A stretch of DNA of 64,000 nt from CAZKBP01 sp964551015. Lineage in GTDB: Bacteria > Bacteroidota > Bacteroidia > Cytophagales > Microscillaceae. This document shows positions 1-8,144 of the stretch, piece by piece (within the stretch, counting starts at the first letter, position 1; each line of letters starts with the position of its first letter). The notes beneath the pieces were generated by a model that was not told the origin of the DNA, did not search any database, and saw only the letters and a program-made list of their open reading frames with translations. The position numbers were made by a program, and so were the translations under genes. The stretch is from contig CAZKBP010000007.1 in assembly GCA_964551015.1 (NCBI GenBank), positions 124,001 to 188,000 on the forward strand, in the 5' to 3' direction.

Positions 1-2
1 TT

Positions 3-512
3 TTAGATAATGCCCCCACTGGACACGCCCTGCGCTTGCTCCAATTTCCAGAACTCTTGGATGACTGGATCAAAGTAATGGCTCAGATGCGTTGGAAATA
101 TCGCTATGTTCAGCAGACTTTCAAAGGTAAATACACTCCCGACGACGCAGACGATCTACTGCTGTCTCTCAAAAAAATGGTCAAACGCACGCGCAAGCTC
201 TTAATTGATCCTCAGCAAAGTGCCTTTGTACTGGTCAGTAAGCCAGAAGCGATGATTCTCCGAGAAACTGAGAGACTCTATCAACAATTACAAACCTTCG
301 GGATGCCCATCACGCATCTGATCTTGAATAACGTGATGCTTTCCGAGGAAGGTAGCTTCTGCCAGCAGGTCAAGAAAGAACAAGCCCCTTATCTAAAAAT
401 GACCCGAGAAAAGTTTGAAGATTTAGAAATTAAAGTGGCAAGCCTGCAGCCTTATGAAATTCGAGGTCTGGATCGATTACGACAGTATAGTCACGAAATC
501 TGGGGCAATTAA
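3..512 (+). CDS. ArsA-family ATPase, C-terminal part (truncated by window edge)
   Basis: The reading frame is open to the left edge, so only the last 169 residues are visible. Just before the first in-frame start candidate the frame reads LDNAPTGHALRLL, close to the ArsA/Get3 switch II signature DTAPTGHTLRLL. Downstream come the helical segment and the stretch FVLVSKPEAMILRETERL, typical of ArsA, where a conserved strand is followed by helices over the ATP site. Family knowledge: ArsA/Get3 P-loop ATPases act in arsenite export or in tail-anchored protein targeting; in Bacteroidota many copies are not linked to ars genes and their role is unknown. No ars genes follow here. The P-loop lies outside the window, so activity cannot be judged. 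The TTG at base 36 is an internal codon, not the true start. Confidence 0.85.
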   Translation, partial: LDNAPTGHALRLLQFPELLDDWIKVMAQMRWKYRYVQQTFKGKYTPDDADDLLLSLKKMVKRTRKLLIDPQQSAFVLVSKPEAMILRETERLYQQLQTFGMPITHLILNNVMLSEEGSFCQQVKKEQAPYLKMTREKFEDLEIKVASLQPYEIRGLDRLRQYSHEIWGN

Positions 513-749
513 AACGGAATTGGATTGGTTTTATTGGCAAATTTCAAATTTCAGATAGATTCGGCCAATGCGCACGAAAGGAAGCTATTCCCCAAAAGTG
601 AGTATTTTTTTCTACAATTTCCTCTTGGAAACTTTTCCTCTCCTGAACTGTTCTATTATCACGCGTCTCTGAATCAGCTAGTTATTTTTAGAAGCTAAAC
701 ACTGGTACAAAGATCGCTTTTTCAATAATAATCACCAATCGAGTTTTCT

Positions 750-905
750 ATGATTACTTATATTTTGATTGCCTCGCTTTTGGTATACATGACTACTGTG
801 GGGATAGGATTTTTGCGAATTCGTCGTCGTAATCAGGCGCAAAAAGCAGAGCAGGCAGATTTGGTCAGCCCTGAGGAAAGCATACAGGTCAATTCTAGTC
901 CATGA
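750..905 (+). CDS. Small single-span membrane peptide (51 aa), hypothetical
   Basis: An ATG opens a 51-codon frame. Residues 2-22 are hydrophobic and can span the membrane once, followed directly by a basic cluster (RIRRR) and then a polar, acidic tail (EQADLVSPEESIQ). The positive cluster after the helix predicts an N-out/C-in orientation. The hydrophobic-then-basic layout is what real small membrane proteins show and is not expected from random sequence. Function unknown. The longer opposite-strand frame over the same bases has no such organisation. Existence is likely but not proven; no clear promoter or ribosome-binding site is seen. Confidence 0.5.
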   Translation: MITYILIASLLVYMTTVGIGFLRIRRRNQAQKAEQADLVSPEESIQVNSSP

Positions 906-1002
906 GCTAATTCCTAGCATCTATATAATTTGGGGAATGGGTACACTGTACTCATTCCCTATTTATTTGTGATATAGCTGAACTGATGTAAAAAACAAGC
1001 CT

Positions 1003-1335
1003 TTACATCATCATTTCACGATAGGCAGGAAAGAATTCCGTGGCTTGATTGGCTCGGCGGCAGGTTTCTTCCACGGCTTTGATTCCTTTGTGTGTGATAG
1101 TGGCTAGATAAGAAGAGCCATTTCCCCCCCCGTTGCTGTCCGAAGTAGGGCGCATACTGATTAAATCTTGCATGTACAAGTATTTGTAAGCTGACTGGAA
1201 AGAGCGATTGCCAATACCAATCTGGTTTGCCATTTCACGGAGGTCGTAGGCATAGTCAATATCGGCATTGCTTTGCTTGTAGAGCTCGAGCAAGATCATA
1301 AAACGATAGGTCTGATTTTCGTTAATAATATTCAT
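1003..1335 (-). CDS. Winged-helix-like hypothetical protein, paralog of the gene at 1845-2156
   Basis: 110 residues. It aligns over its whole length with the 103-aa protein encoded at 1845-2156: shared blocks include ELYKQS-AxIDYAxDL near the N-terminus, RSFQSAYKYLYMQDLI in the middle, ITHKGIKAVEE, and the ending FFPAYREM. The pattern helix-helix-helix, then a strand (SYLATITHKGI) and a helix is that of a winged helix-turn-helix domain of the kind used in small DNA-binding regulators. A glycine-rich loop (SNGGGNGSS) sits at the wing position. DNA binding is inferred from this layout only. Together with the next two genes it forms a small cluster of three short proteins. Confidence 0.65.
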   Translation of the reverse strand: MNIINENQTYRFMILLELYKQSNADIDYAYDLREMANQIGIGNRSFQSAYKYLYMQDLISMRPTSDSNGGGNGSSYLATITHKGIKAVEETCRRANQATEFFPAYREMMM

Positions 1336-1441
1336 TGTTATTTTCTTTTAGTTTTATGTAAAGAGACAAATCTAGTTTTGGAAAAAAATTTGTTAATTGA
1401 TATTGGATATTTTTTTTATCTCAGAATCAGAATTTTCATGT

Positions 1442-1810
1442 ATGGAAGAGCACCAGGCAATCCAAGAGAAGTTAAAAACCCGCAGCTATCAATTGGCTCT
1501 GAAAGTCATTTACATTCATAAGAGTGTCACGATTAATTATCAAGAAGCTATGCTTTCCAAGAAATTTATCGAAAACGGAACCGCCGTGGGTGAATACATC
1601 GTGGAAGCCATTGCGACTAGCTCCAAAATGGATTTCAGTTATTTTTTGACAAAATCCTATCAGGCTCTGGCCAAAACAGAGTATTGGCTGGAGCTACTGC
1701 ACGAGTCCGGTTATGTGGAGATAGAAAGCTTTAACGCGCTTTTGGAAGAAATTCAGTACCTACGGAAAACGACCGATGAATTTGCCCAACTTTTGGCACT
1801 CAAAAGGTAA
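1442..1810 (+). CDS. Four-helix-bundle protein (23S rRNA intervening-sequence protein family)
   Basis: About 122 residues from the ATG at 1442; a longer frame starts at 1397 but its first 15 residues do not fit the family. The core FIENGTAVGEYIVEA, then SSKMDFSYFLTKSYQALAKTEYWLELL, matches the family signature of short four-helix-bundle proteins first found inside 23S rRNA intervening sequences and common as free-standing genes in Bacteroidota. The biochemical role is not established; the family forms oligomers with a basic surface. Here it is not inside an rRNA gene but lies between two paralogous winged-helix-like genes on the other strand. Confidence 0.8.
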   Translation: MEEHQAIQEKLKTRSYQLALKVIYIHKSVTINYQEAMLSKKFIENGTAVGEYIVEAIATSSKMDFSYFLTKSYQALAKTEYWLELLHESGYVEIESFNALLEEIQYLRKTTDEFAQLLALKR

Positions 1811-1844
1811 GCTGAATTTTTCCTGAGCCACCTCAGATTATCAA

Positions 1845-2156
1845 TTAGGTAGCCATCTCTCGGTAAGCCGGAAAATAATAAGTAGGCTCATTTTCATTCT
1901 GAAAAACCTCTTCAATCGCCTTGATGCCCCGATGGGTAATACTGGCGATATAGCTAGAGCGCCCCGGTCTTACCCGAATCAGTTCTTCCATTTGCAGGTA
2001 CTTGAAGGCCGGAGAAAAAGAACGCATCCCCACTCCTTCGTTGAATGCTAAATCTTGTAAGTCCGTAGCGTAGTCTATGTTAGCATCACTCTGTTTATAG
2101 AGTTCAAACAAGACCGTAAAACGTTGCGCTTGTTTCTCAAAGATAATTCTGATCAT
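1845..2156 (-). CDS. Winged-helix-like hypothetical protein, paralog of the gene at 1003-1335
   Basis: 103 residues, colinear with the protein at 1003-1335 (ELYKQSDANIDYATDL, FKYLQMEELIRVRP, ITHRGIKAIEEVF, YYFPAYREM). It lacks the glycine-rich wing insertion of its paralog. The helical N-half followed by strand-turn-helix suggests a winged-helix DNA-binding fold; no effector domain is present. The two copies are on the same strand and are interrupted by the divergent four-helix-bundle gene, so they probably arose by local duplication. Function unknown. Confidence 0.65.
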   Translation of the reverse strand: MIRIIFEKQAQRFTVLFELYKQSDANIDYATDLQDLAFNEGVGMRSFSPAFKYLQMEELIRVRPGRSSYIASITHRGIKAIEEVFQNENEPTYYFPAYREMAT

Positions 2157-2186
2157 GTCTGTACATGTTTATTTAATGGCAATTTT

Positions 2187-2290
2187 CAGATTACAAATGG
2201 CAAATTTTGGCTTTTGGGAACTGTCCTGATTGTTTCATCGTAGCTGATCCGCTTTTTAAGCTGGAATTTACCATTTGTAATTTGCAATCT
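2187..2290. repeat. Imperfect inverted repeat, AGATTACAAAT family
   Basis: Left arm 2187-2207 (CAGATTACAAATGGCAAAT) and right arm 2265-2290, whose complement reads AAATTACAAATGGTAAATT. The arms can form a long imperfect hairpin in the gap between the winged-helix-like gene and the coiled-coil gene. Related sequence occurs in several other gaps of this window (near 17145, 23122, 53111 and 53237). Confidence 0.6.
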
Positions 2291-2380
2291 TCATATAAAA
2301 GTTAGTATAATGTATTCTTTTAAATTTCAATAAGACAAAATGCGCTCCTGCTGGTTTCTATCTAAAAATGAGTCTATTAC

Positions 2381-4294
2381 TTAGAGATTGAAACCCAAGA
2401 GGATTAATTCTTGGTAGTCCGTTTTTGAGAGATATTTTTCTAATTCCATCTTTTGCACTTTCATATCCAGATTTTTCATCTGACTGATTTGCTGATCTAT
2501 TTCTAAGCTTTTGCCTTGGCTCTCTTCCGAAACCGCCTGAGCAGGAGCTATGTAAAAACGAGCCCCTTTGTGGGTGGGAATCGTATGTTTTTTTAATTGA
2601 ATTCCCTCTTGATTTAGCTCTCCGATAAATGCTTTATTTCCCTCCAAGCGCTGAACAGTGCGATGGTTGATAATCAGGTCGGTATTGGCCCCGATAAAAT
2701 AAAGGGTAGAGTTCGTTTTATCAATTACACACAAGCCACCTCGTATCTGAGCATCAGCTTGTTTTTTCTCAAGCACCGCCGCTAATCGCTTATCCATTTC
2801 ATCCATAATCGCAGAAGCATCCATCAATTTACTCTCGATAATTAGACTGTTAATGGTAAAATGTGCCATCAAGGGCAAGAAAGAATAATTATCTTCTTGG
2901 CTCTGACAGCTAAATACCGCTAAATAAGTTAGACCAATTTTCTCGCCAATCCAGAAAAAAGAAGTTGGAAAATTTTGTTTAGATTTGATAAGGAGGAAGG
3001 ATTTTGGAAAATAAGTTCTAAGATGCTCCTCATTTTTAAAGACTACTTCCTGCATTTGATCCATATAAGCCCAAGGCCCTTCGTTGGTTTCCGTAGAAGG
3101 TAGTTGCTTAGCCTTCGCGTAATTGTCCTGTGTTTTTTCTTGGTCTTCCGTAGAAACTGGAGAATCGGCTGGAGAATCAGTTGGTTGATTAATTTGTGAT
3201 TCTAAGCGGTTGATCTGTTGCACGACCTGCTCGATTTTTTCTTCCCAAGTGGAGAAATCCGGGGTTTTGGGTTCGGTATTTTCCTGCTTATTCAGGCTGA
3301 TCTCGTACTCTAGATGATTGATCTTCTCGATCAACCGGTCTACTTTTTCCTCGATCGGCATGGTCTTTTGCTGGGCTTTTTCCTGAGCCTTCTCCCAAGA
3401 TTTCTGCTGCTCGTCTAGGGTTTCTTGCAAGCGATTCCTAGTCGTTTCTAGCTGTTTTACCTTCTCTTTGAGCCCTTCCAGATCCGTGTGGGCACGACTG
3501 GAAATGCTCCCCGACTCTCGGCTTACTTTGAGGAGTTGTTCGTTGGTTTTTTCAAATATCTTATCCAAAGAGGCTAATTGACCTTCTAAGCCGCTCAATC
3601 TTTCCTTAATCTTGCCTATTTCAAGAGATGAAGGGGAAGCATCTGTTTTCGCTTGGCTAGCCTTGAGGAATTGTTCATTGGTGCTCTCAAAGATTTTGGT
3701 AAGGGAGCCAATTTGACCTTCTAAACTGTTTATTTTTTCTTTGGATTGATTTTGAGACTGGGCAGTTTCTTGGTAGTTCTTTTTTAGCAGATCCATCTGT
3801 TCTTCCAGCTTGGTGGTTCGTTGATGGAGGATTCCTAATTGCCCTTCGAGCAACTCGAGTTTATCTTGTTCTTGACTGGGTGCTTTTTGATCTACTTCTT
3901 CTTTGATTTGGTCATATTGTTCGTGAATCCGCTCTGAGAGCTGATTCAAGGAATCAATTTGGCTTTCGAGGCTCTCGATTTTATTTTTCATCCGCTCCCA
4001 ATCTCCCTCAGAAGCAGTCTTAGCTCGATTATTTTGCTGGCTCAGCTTTCGTACCAACTCGTCATAACGTTCAAATTTGGCACTCAGTTCAGAGATTTGG
4101 TCATTTAGTTGCTTGACTGTGGTTTTTACATCTGTGTTTTCGTTATGCTGGTCTAGCAAATCTACCTCAGCACCCACCTCTCTTGACTCCTGATAATTTA
4201 GGAGTTCCTTGATTGCTTTCAACACCATCAAATCGTCTTGATTCATAGATTTATCGTTTGCGTCTGCTTTGATCCAGATGAACGGCAAGAACAT
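2381..4294 (-). CDS. Large coiled-coil protein with degenerate SpoIIE/PP2C-like C-terminal domain
   Basis: 637 residues; an ATG at 4246 (MNQDDLMVLK) is an equally good start. Residues about 55-370 are a long heptad-patterned coiled coil with quasi-repeats of the form LEGQLxSLxKIFExTNEQ. Residues about 410-637 line up with the SpoIIE-type phosphatase domain of the protein at 36210-38351: KSFLLIKSKQNFPTSFFWIG against DYFVIFKPKDVVSGDFYWMT, then LAVFSCQSQ against VAVVDCTGHG, and the ends LILLGFNL against ITMLGLRI. Every acidic metal ligand of the active copy is replaced here (S445, S462, the PA at 584-585, the QE at 628-629). Inferred role: a scaffold or sensor built on a catalytically dead phosphatase fold. 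No signal peptide or transmembrane segment is obvious. Confidence 0.7.
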   Translation of the reverse strand: MFLPFIWIKADANDKSMNQDDLMVLKAIKELLNYQESREVGAEVDLLDQHNENTDVKTTVKQLNDQISELSAKFERYDELVRKLSQQNNRAKTASEGDWERMKNKIESLESQIDSLNQLSERIHEQYDQIKEEVDQKAPSQEQDKLELLEGQLGILHQRTTKLEEQMDLLKKNYQETAQSQNQSKEKINSLEGQIGSLTKIFESTNEQFLKASQAKTDASPSSLEIGKIKERLSGLEGQLASLDKIFEKTNEQLLKVSRESGSISSRAHTDLEGLKEKVKQLETTRNRLQETLDEQQKSWEKAQEKAQQKTMPIEEKVDRLIEKINHLEYEISLNKQENTEPKTPDFSTWEEKIEQVVQQINRLESQINQPTDSPADSPVSTEDQEKTQDNYAKAKQLPSTETNEGPWAYMDQMQEVVFKNEEHLRTYFPKSFLLIKSKQNFPTSFFWIGEKIGLTYLAVFSCQSQEDNYSFLPLMAHFTINSLIIESKLMDASAIMDEMDKRLAAVLEKKQADAQIRGGLCVIDKTNSTLYFIGANTDLIINHRTVQRLEGNKAFIGELNQEGIQLKKHTIPTHKGARFYIAPAQAVSEESQGKSLEIDQQISQMKNLDMKVQKMELEKYLSKTDYQELILLGFNL

Positions 4295-4793
4295 GGGCTA
4301 ATCATTCGATTAAACACAATTTTTAATCGTTTAACAGTCTTTTTGAACCGCTAAAATCTTTGTAGCTATTTAGAACAAAAAGGAAACCAAATTGCTAGGA
4401 TACTTGGTCGTCCATCTTTTTTGCTATGTAACATTTTAGCAAGAATGGTGCAATTTTGGGAAAGTAAATTCGCAACTGACTTTCATACCAATAGATAAAG
4501 GCGAAAAACAAAAGCTAAATAACTCATTATCAACCACTCACGCACAAGATACATATTCTTACAAAAAATGAAAACTGGCTTGATTTTTTCTGAGATCAAT
4601 TACAGAGCGTACCTTTCTTCATAAAAACAAAGGTCCCCATCTACTCTTCCACTTCGTCAAGCGAAGCGCTTCATTGCTCTTGAACCTACCCTTTTCACTT
4701 TGGTGAGATATTTGAATCATTATTTAATGATAAATTTTCGAAGAAAAGCACTTCTCCTAGAGGAATCGTGTCTATTCTAAATGTCAAAGCTTT
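4295..4793. other. Intergenic region without recognised gene
   Basis: About 500 AT-rich bases between the divergent coiled-coil and permease genes. It should hold both promoters, but no perfect TAnnTTTG box was found. A short perfect dyad, ATCATTA-TT-TAATGAT, lies at 4716-4731, about 60 bases before the permease start. No coding pattern was seen. Confidence 0.4.
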
Positions 4794-5903
4794 ATGGAAA
4801 AAACCTTGCACCTATCCAATACTGGCATCCACTGGAAACAGGTTACGAGCCTGATTGCTCTCGATGCTGCGATCATTATCAGTTGGATTGCCTACCACAA
4901 ATACCAGCCTGAATTAATCAAACAGTTTTCTCTTGAAGCTTATTTGGTTCCTTTACTGGTCGTACAGGCCATCATTTTGGCGGTCACCCCTCCTCTGGCC
5001 GGTTGGGCAGCCGATCGGATGCGTCGGCGTGGCCTTAGCCGCCTGCCTGTAATTCAGGCAGGAATCAGTACCGTTTCTATGATTTTTATGGCGGTAGCCC
5101 TGACGGTTTTTATCCAGCCCACGGGGCCGGTGCGTTTTATACTTCCGGTGTTGATTGTATTTTGGTTGATTTCCATGAATATTTTTCATAGTCCGGCTAT
5201 TTCTACTCTGGAGCTTTTTGCCCCTTTTAAGAACTTGCCCCAAGTGGTCGCTTTACTGATCATTGTAGAAGATTTGATGTACGCCTTAGAGCCAAGTATT
5301 GTAGATTTAATCACCTTATTCGGAGCTCCACTCACTTTTGTGGTAGGAGGCGTCCTGATTCTAAGCACGGGACTGTTAATGCGTCAAACTGCCGGGCAAT
5401 TAGACACCTTACAGCAAGAAAGTGTTCCACAGAAGAAGTCTGCCTCCTCTCACTACGGTTTGATTTTATTACTAGGATTAACCTTTGGGTTATGTACTTC
5501 TTTGTTCTTCAATGTGTTTCCAGGAGTTTTGCAAGAGAGAATTCCTTTCCTCACGGCAGATGGTTTTCGGGGTTCTTACTTCGTGTCTGCGCTCATTGCT
5601 CTGGCGGCGGTGGTGTCTTGGCCGATTAGTATTTGGATCCAGCGTTGGAAACTGAATCAAGTAGCCATCGTGGGGTTTATCCTCATTTTGGTTTTGAGCG
5701 TGGGTATTTTGTTTATTCCGGTGGCTGAGGTCGTGCTGATATTAGCCATTTGTTACCCGATTGCTTTTAGTATGGTTTCCGTGAGTACTCTGCCGATTGT
5801 ATTTCGCTACCTTTCTGCGCCTCACAAAGTGATGGGAATTGGTTTGTTTTTCAGTGGCTCGGAGCTACCCAATAGTTTGATCGAGATTTTTCAAGCGCTC
5901 TGA
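4794..5903 (+). CDS. MFS-like multispan permease
   Basis: 369 residues with about ten to eleven hydrophobic spans and a short basic loop AGWAADRMRRRG after the second span, matching the major facilitator loop 2-3 signature G-x-x-x-D-R-x-G-R-R. A polar loop at about residues 195-217 (QLDTLQQESVPQKKSASS) divides the protein into two halves, as in MFS carriers. It is shorter than the usual 400-450 residues and appears to lack a full last span. Substrate unknown. It stands alone; the next gene, hemH, begins 160 bases later and may have its own promoter. Confidence 0.65.
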   Translation: MEKTLHLSNTGIHWKQVTSLIALDAAIIISWIAYHKYQPELIKQFSLEAYLVPLLVVQAIILAVTPPLAGWAADRMRRRGLSRLPVIQAGISTVSMIFMAVALTVFIQPTGPVRFILPVLIVFWLISMNIFHSPAISTLELFAPFKNLPQVVALLIIVEDLMYALEPSIVDLITLFGAPLTFVVGGVLILSTGLLMRQTAGQLDTLQQESVPQKKSASSHYGLILLLGLTFGLCTSLFFNVFPGVLQERIPFLTADGFRGSYFVSALIALAAVVSWPISIWIQRWKLNQVAIVGFILILVLSVGILFIPVAEVVLILAICYPIAFSMVSVSTLPIVFRYLSAPHKVMGIGLFFSGSELPNSLIEIFQAL

Positions 5904-6063
5904 TTCGTATGATTAGTCGCACTTGATTATTCTCCTTTTTAGGGCTTTTCAGGGATATTTTCTATTTTTCACTTACTCAATCCAGGAGAGATAATCTATG
6001 ATTGAAAAAACTAATCGCTTGTTTTTTTAGTTTTATTGAAGCATTACAAATTAAGGAAAAAAT

Positions 6064-7185
6064 ATGAACGCAAAACAAGCTCAAATCGGCGTACTAGTGG
6101 TCAATTTAGGAACTCCAGACAGTCCTGCTACTGGTGATGTACGGAAGTATTTAAGAGAATTTTTGATGGATGCTCGGGTGGTTGATGTTCCTTATTTACT
6201 CAGATTTATATTGGTTAATCTAATCATCGCCCCTTTCCGAGCCCCCAAATCAGCTAAAATCTACCGAGAAGTGTGGGAAGAAAGAGGCTCTCCTCTCAAG
6301 TTTTACGGTGAAGACGTGGTGAAAATGCTTCAAGAAGCATTGGGCGCGCGCTACGAAGTAGTCTTGGGAATGCGCTACCAAAGTCCCAGCCTCAAATCAG
6401 CTTTGGGTCAACTGAAAGACCGAGGTTTGGAGAGAATTATCGTGATTCCACTTTTTCCTCAATATGCGTCGGCCACCACGGGGTCGGTGAAAGAAAAGGT
6501 TATGCGAATCGTGAAAGATTGGCAAATTATCCCAGAAATGACTTTTGTCCATAGTTTTTTTGATCATCCCCAATTCATCAAGGCTTTTGCCGAGGTAGGC
6601 AAAAAACACATCGAGGAACAGGATTATGACCATTACATTTTTTCTTACCACGGCCTTCCTGAGAGGCAAATCCGAAAAGGCGATTCTACTGGCACTTGCC
6701 TGAAAGCAGCCAAGGAAAATAAAGAATTGGCCGGACAAGCCAATTGCTGCGCTACCCTCCACCCACTTAACAAAAGTTGCTACCGCGCTCAATGTTTCGA
6801 GACTACCCGCTTGTTGGCTAGCGAATTGAGCATTCCCGAAGAAAAATACACAGTTTGCTTTCAATCACGCTTAGGGAATGATCCTTGGATCAAGCCTTAC
6901 ACCGAAGATCTCATCAAGGAATTGGTGAAAGAAGGCAAGAAGAAAGTGCTGGCGTTTTCCCCTTCTTTCGTAGCTGATTGCTTGGAAACTACGATTGAGA
7001 TTGGTGAAGAATATAAAGAGATTTTTGAAGAAGAAGGAGGCGAGCACTGGCAACTCGTAGAAAGTCTCAATAATAGCTCGGTTTGGGTAGAAACTCTGAA
7101 GTCCTTGGTGCATACTTATGATGAGCTTCCGCCCAAAATGTCTTCCTCGGTGGCGACTAAGGCATCTCAGGTCGATACCCAATAG
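6064..7185 (+). CDS. hemH: Ferrochelatase
   Basis: Inserts Fe2+ into protoporphyrin IX, the last step of protoheme synthesis. 373 residues with the N-terminal GVLVVNLGTPDSP, the catalytic histidine in FSYHGLPERQ (H196), the acidic residue in the ADCLETTIEI helix (E308), and FVHSFFDHPQF. Between residues 212 and 244 lies a cysteine-rich stretch (C212, C228, C229, C239, C244; CCATLHPLNKSCYRAQC) of the type that holds a [2Fe-2S] cluster in some bacterial ferrochelatases; cluster binding here is inferred. An AAGGA sequence six bases before the ATG supports the start. The HDAC-like gene begins 12 bases after the stop, so the two are probably co-transcribed. Confidence 0.95.
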   Translation: MNAKQAQIGVLVVNLGTPDSPATGDVRKYLREFLMDARVVDVPYLLRFILVNLIIAPFRAPKSAKIYREVWEERGSPLKFYGEDVVKMLQEALGARYEVVLGMRYQSPSLKSALGQLKDRGLERIIVIPLFPQYASATTGSVKEKVMRIVKDWQIIPEMTFVHSFFDHPQFIKAFAEVGKKHIEEQDYDHYIFSYHGLPERQIRKGDSTGTCLKAAKENKELAGQANCCATLHPLNKSCYRAQCFETTRLLASELSIPEEKYTVCFQSRLGNDPWIKPYTEDLIKELVKEGKKKVLAFSPSFVADCLETTIEIGEEYKEIFEEEGGEHWQLVESLNNSSVWVETLKSLVHTYDELPPKMSSSVATKASQVDTQ

Positions 7186-7197
7186 AAAGCACTGATT

Positions 7198-8100
7198 ATG
7201 CTAAAAATCGCTTGGGAAGAGGTTTATGTTTTAAAATTACCGCCCAAACATCGCTTCCCGATGGAAAAATACGGCCTCTTGCCAGAACAATTGCTGTACG
7301 AGGGTACAGTTTCAGAAGAGAATTTCTTTGCTCCTGGTCAAATTGACGAAAAATACATTCTCAATACCCACGAAGCAGATTATTGGCACCGACTCAATCA
7401 TTTGGAATTAAGTCGGCAAGAGATTCGAGCCTCCGGTTTTCCACTCAGCCGTGCGCTAGTAGATCGTGAAATAACTATCGCTCAGGGTACACTTCAATGT
7501 GCTCTTTACGCGCTGAAGTACGGAGTAGCCATAAACGTAGCCGGAGGCACTCACCACGCCTTTACCAACAAGGGAGAGGGTTTTTGTCTGCTCAATGATA
7601 TAGCCATGGCCTCTAACTATCTGTTAGAGCAGGGTTTGGCCAAGCAAATCTTGGTGATTGATTTGGATGTGCATCAGGGCAATGGCACGGCAGAAATTTT
7701 TCGGAATGAACCTCGGGTTTTTACCTTCAGCATGCATGGAGCCAAGAATTACCCTTTGCGTAAAGAAAAATCCGATTTGGATATTGGTCTGCCCGACAAA
7801 ACGGGAGATGAGCTTTATCTCAAGCATCTCAAAACTACGCTTCCAAGATTGATGGATGAGGTGGAGCCAGATTTTATTTTCTACCTATCAGGAGTAGATA
7901 TTTTAGAGACAGATAAGCTAGGTCGTCTGAGCGTGAGTTTGCAAGGTTGTCGTGAGAGAGATAAGTTTGTCTTCGAAACCTGCCAGCGTCATCAATTGCC
8001 TGTAGCTGTGAGTATGGGCGGCGGTTATTCTCCGCGTGTGGCCGATATTGTGGATGCCCACGCACAAACTTATCGTTTGGCACAAGAGATTTATTTCTAA
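7198..8100 (+). CDS. Histone deacetylase-like (class IV, HDAC11-type) zinc hydrolase
   Basis: 300 residues with all arginase/deacetylase-fold signatures: GGTHHAF (H119/H120 charge relay), GFCLLNDIA, VIDLDVHQGNGT with zinc ligands D157 and H159, third ligand D234 in LSGVDIL, and the GGGYS tyrosine (Y277). The compact size and the GFCLLND and SMHGAKNYP blocks fit class IV rather than class I or II. Bacterial members deacetylate small amines or acyl-lysine; the real substrate here is unknown. It directly follows hemH (12-base gap). All catalytic residues are present, so it should be active. Confidence 0.9.
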   Translation: MLKIAWEEVYVLKLPPKHRFPMEKYGLLPEQLLYEGTVSEENFFAPGQIDEKYILNTHEADYWHRLNHLELSRQEIRASGFPLSRALVDREITIAQGTLQCALYALKYGVAINVAGGTHHAFTNKGEGFCLLNDIAMASNYLLEQGLAKQILVIDLDVHQGNGTAEIFRNEPRVFTFSMHGAKNYPLRKEKSDLDIGLPDKTGDELYLKHLKTTLPRLMDEVEPDFIFYLSGVDILETDKLGRLSVSLQGCRERDKFVFETCQRHQLPVAVSMGGGYSPRVADIVDAHAQTYRLAQEIYF

Positions 8101-8144
8101 GCGAGTTCCCTTATAGAAATTTTACTTCTCTCCCGTTGCGCATT

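Noticed and set aside
732..920. 62-codon minus-strand frame
   Set aside because: It overlaps the 51-codon plus-strand frame that has a convincing hydrophobic-basic-acidic layout; the minus frame shows no such organisation.
1442..1810. Intervening sequence inside a 23S rRNA gene
   Set aside because: The four-helix-bundle family was first seen in such elements, but no rRNA sequence flanks this copy.
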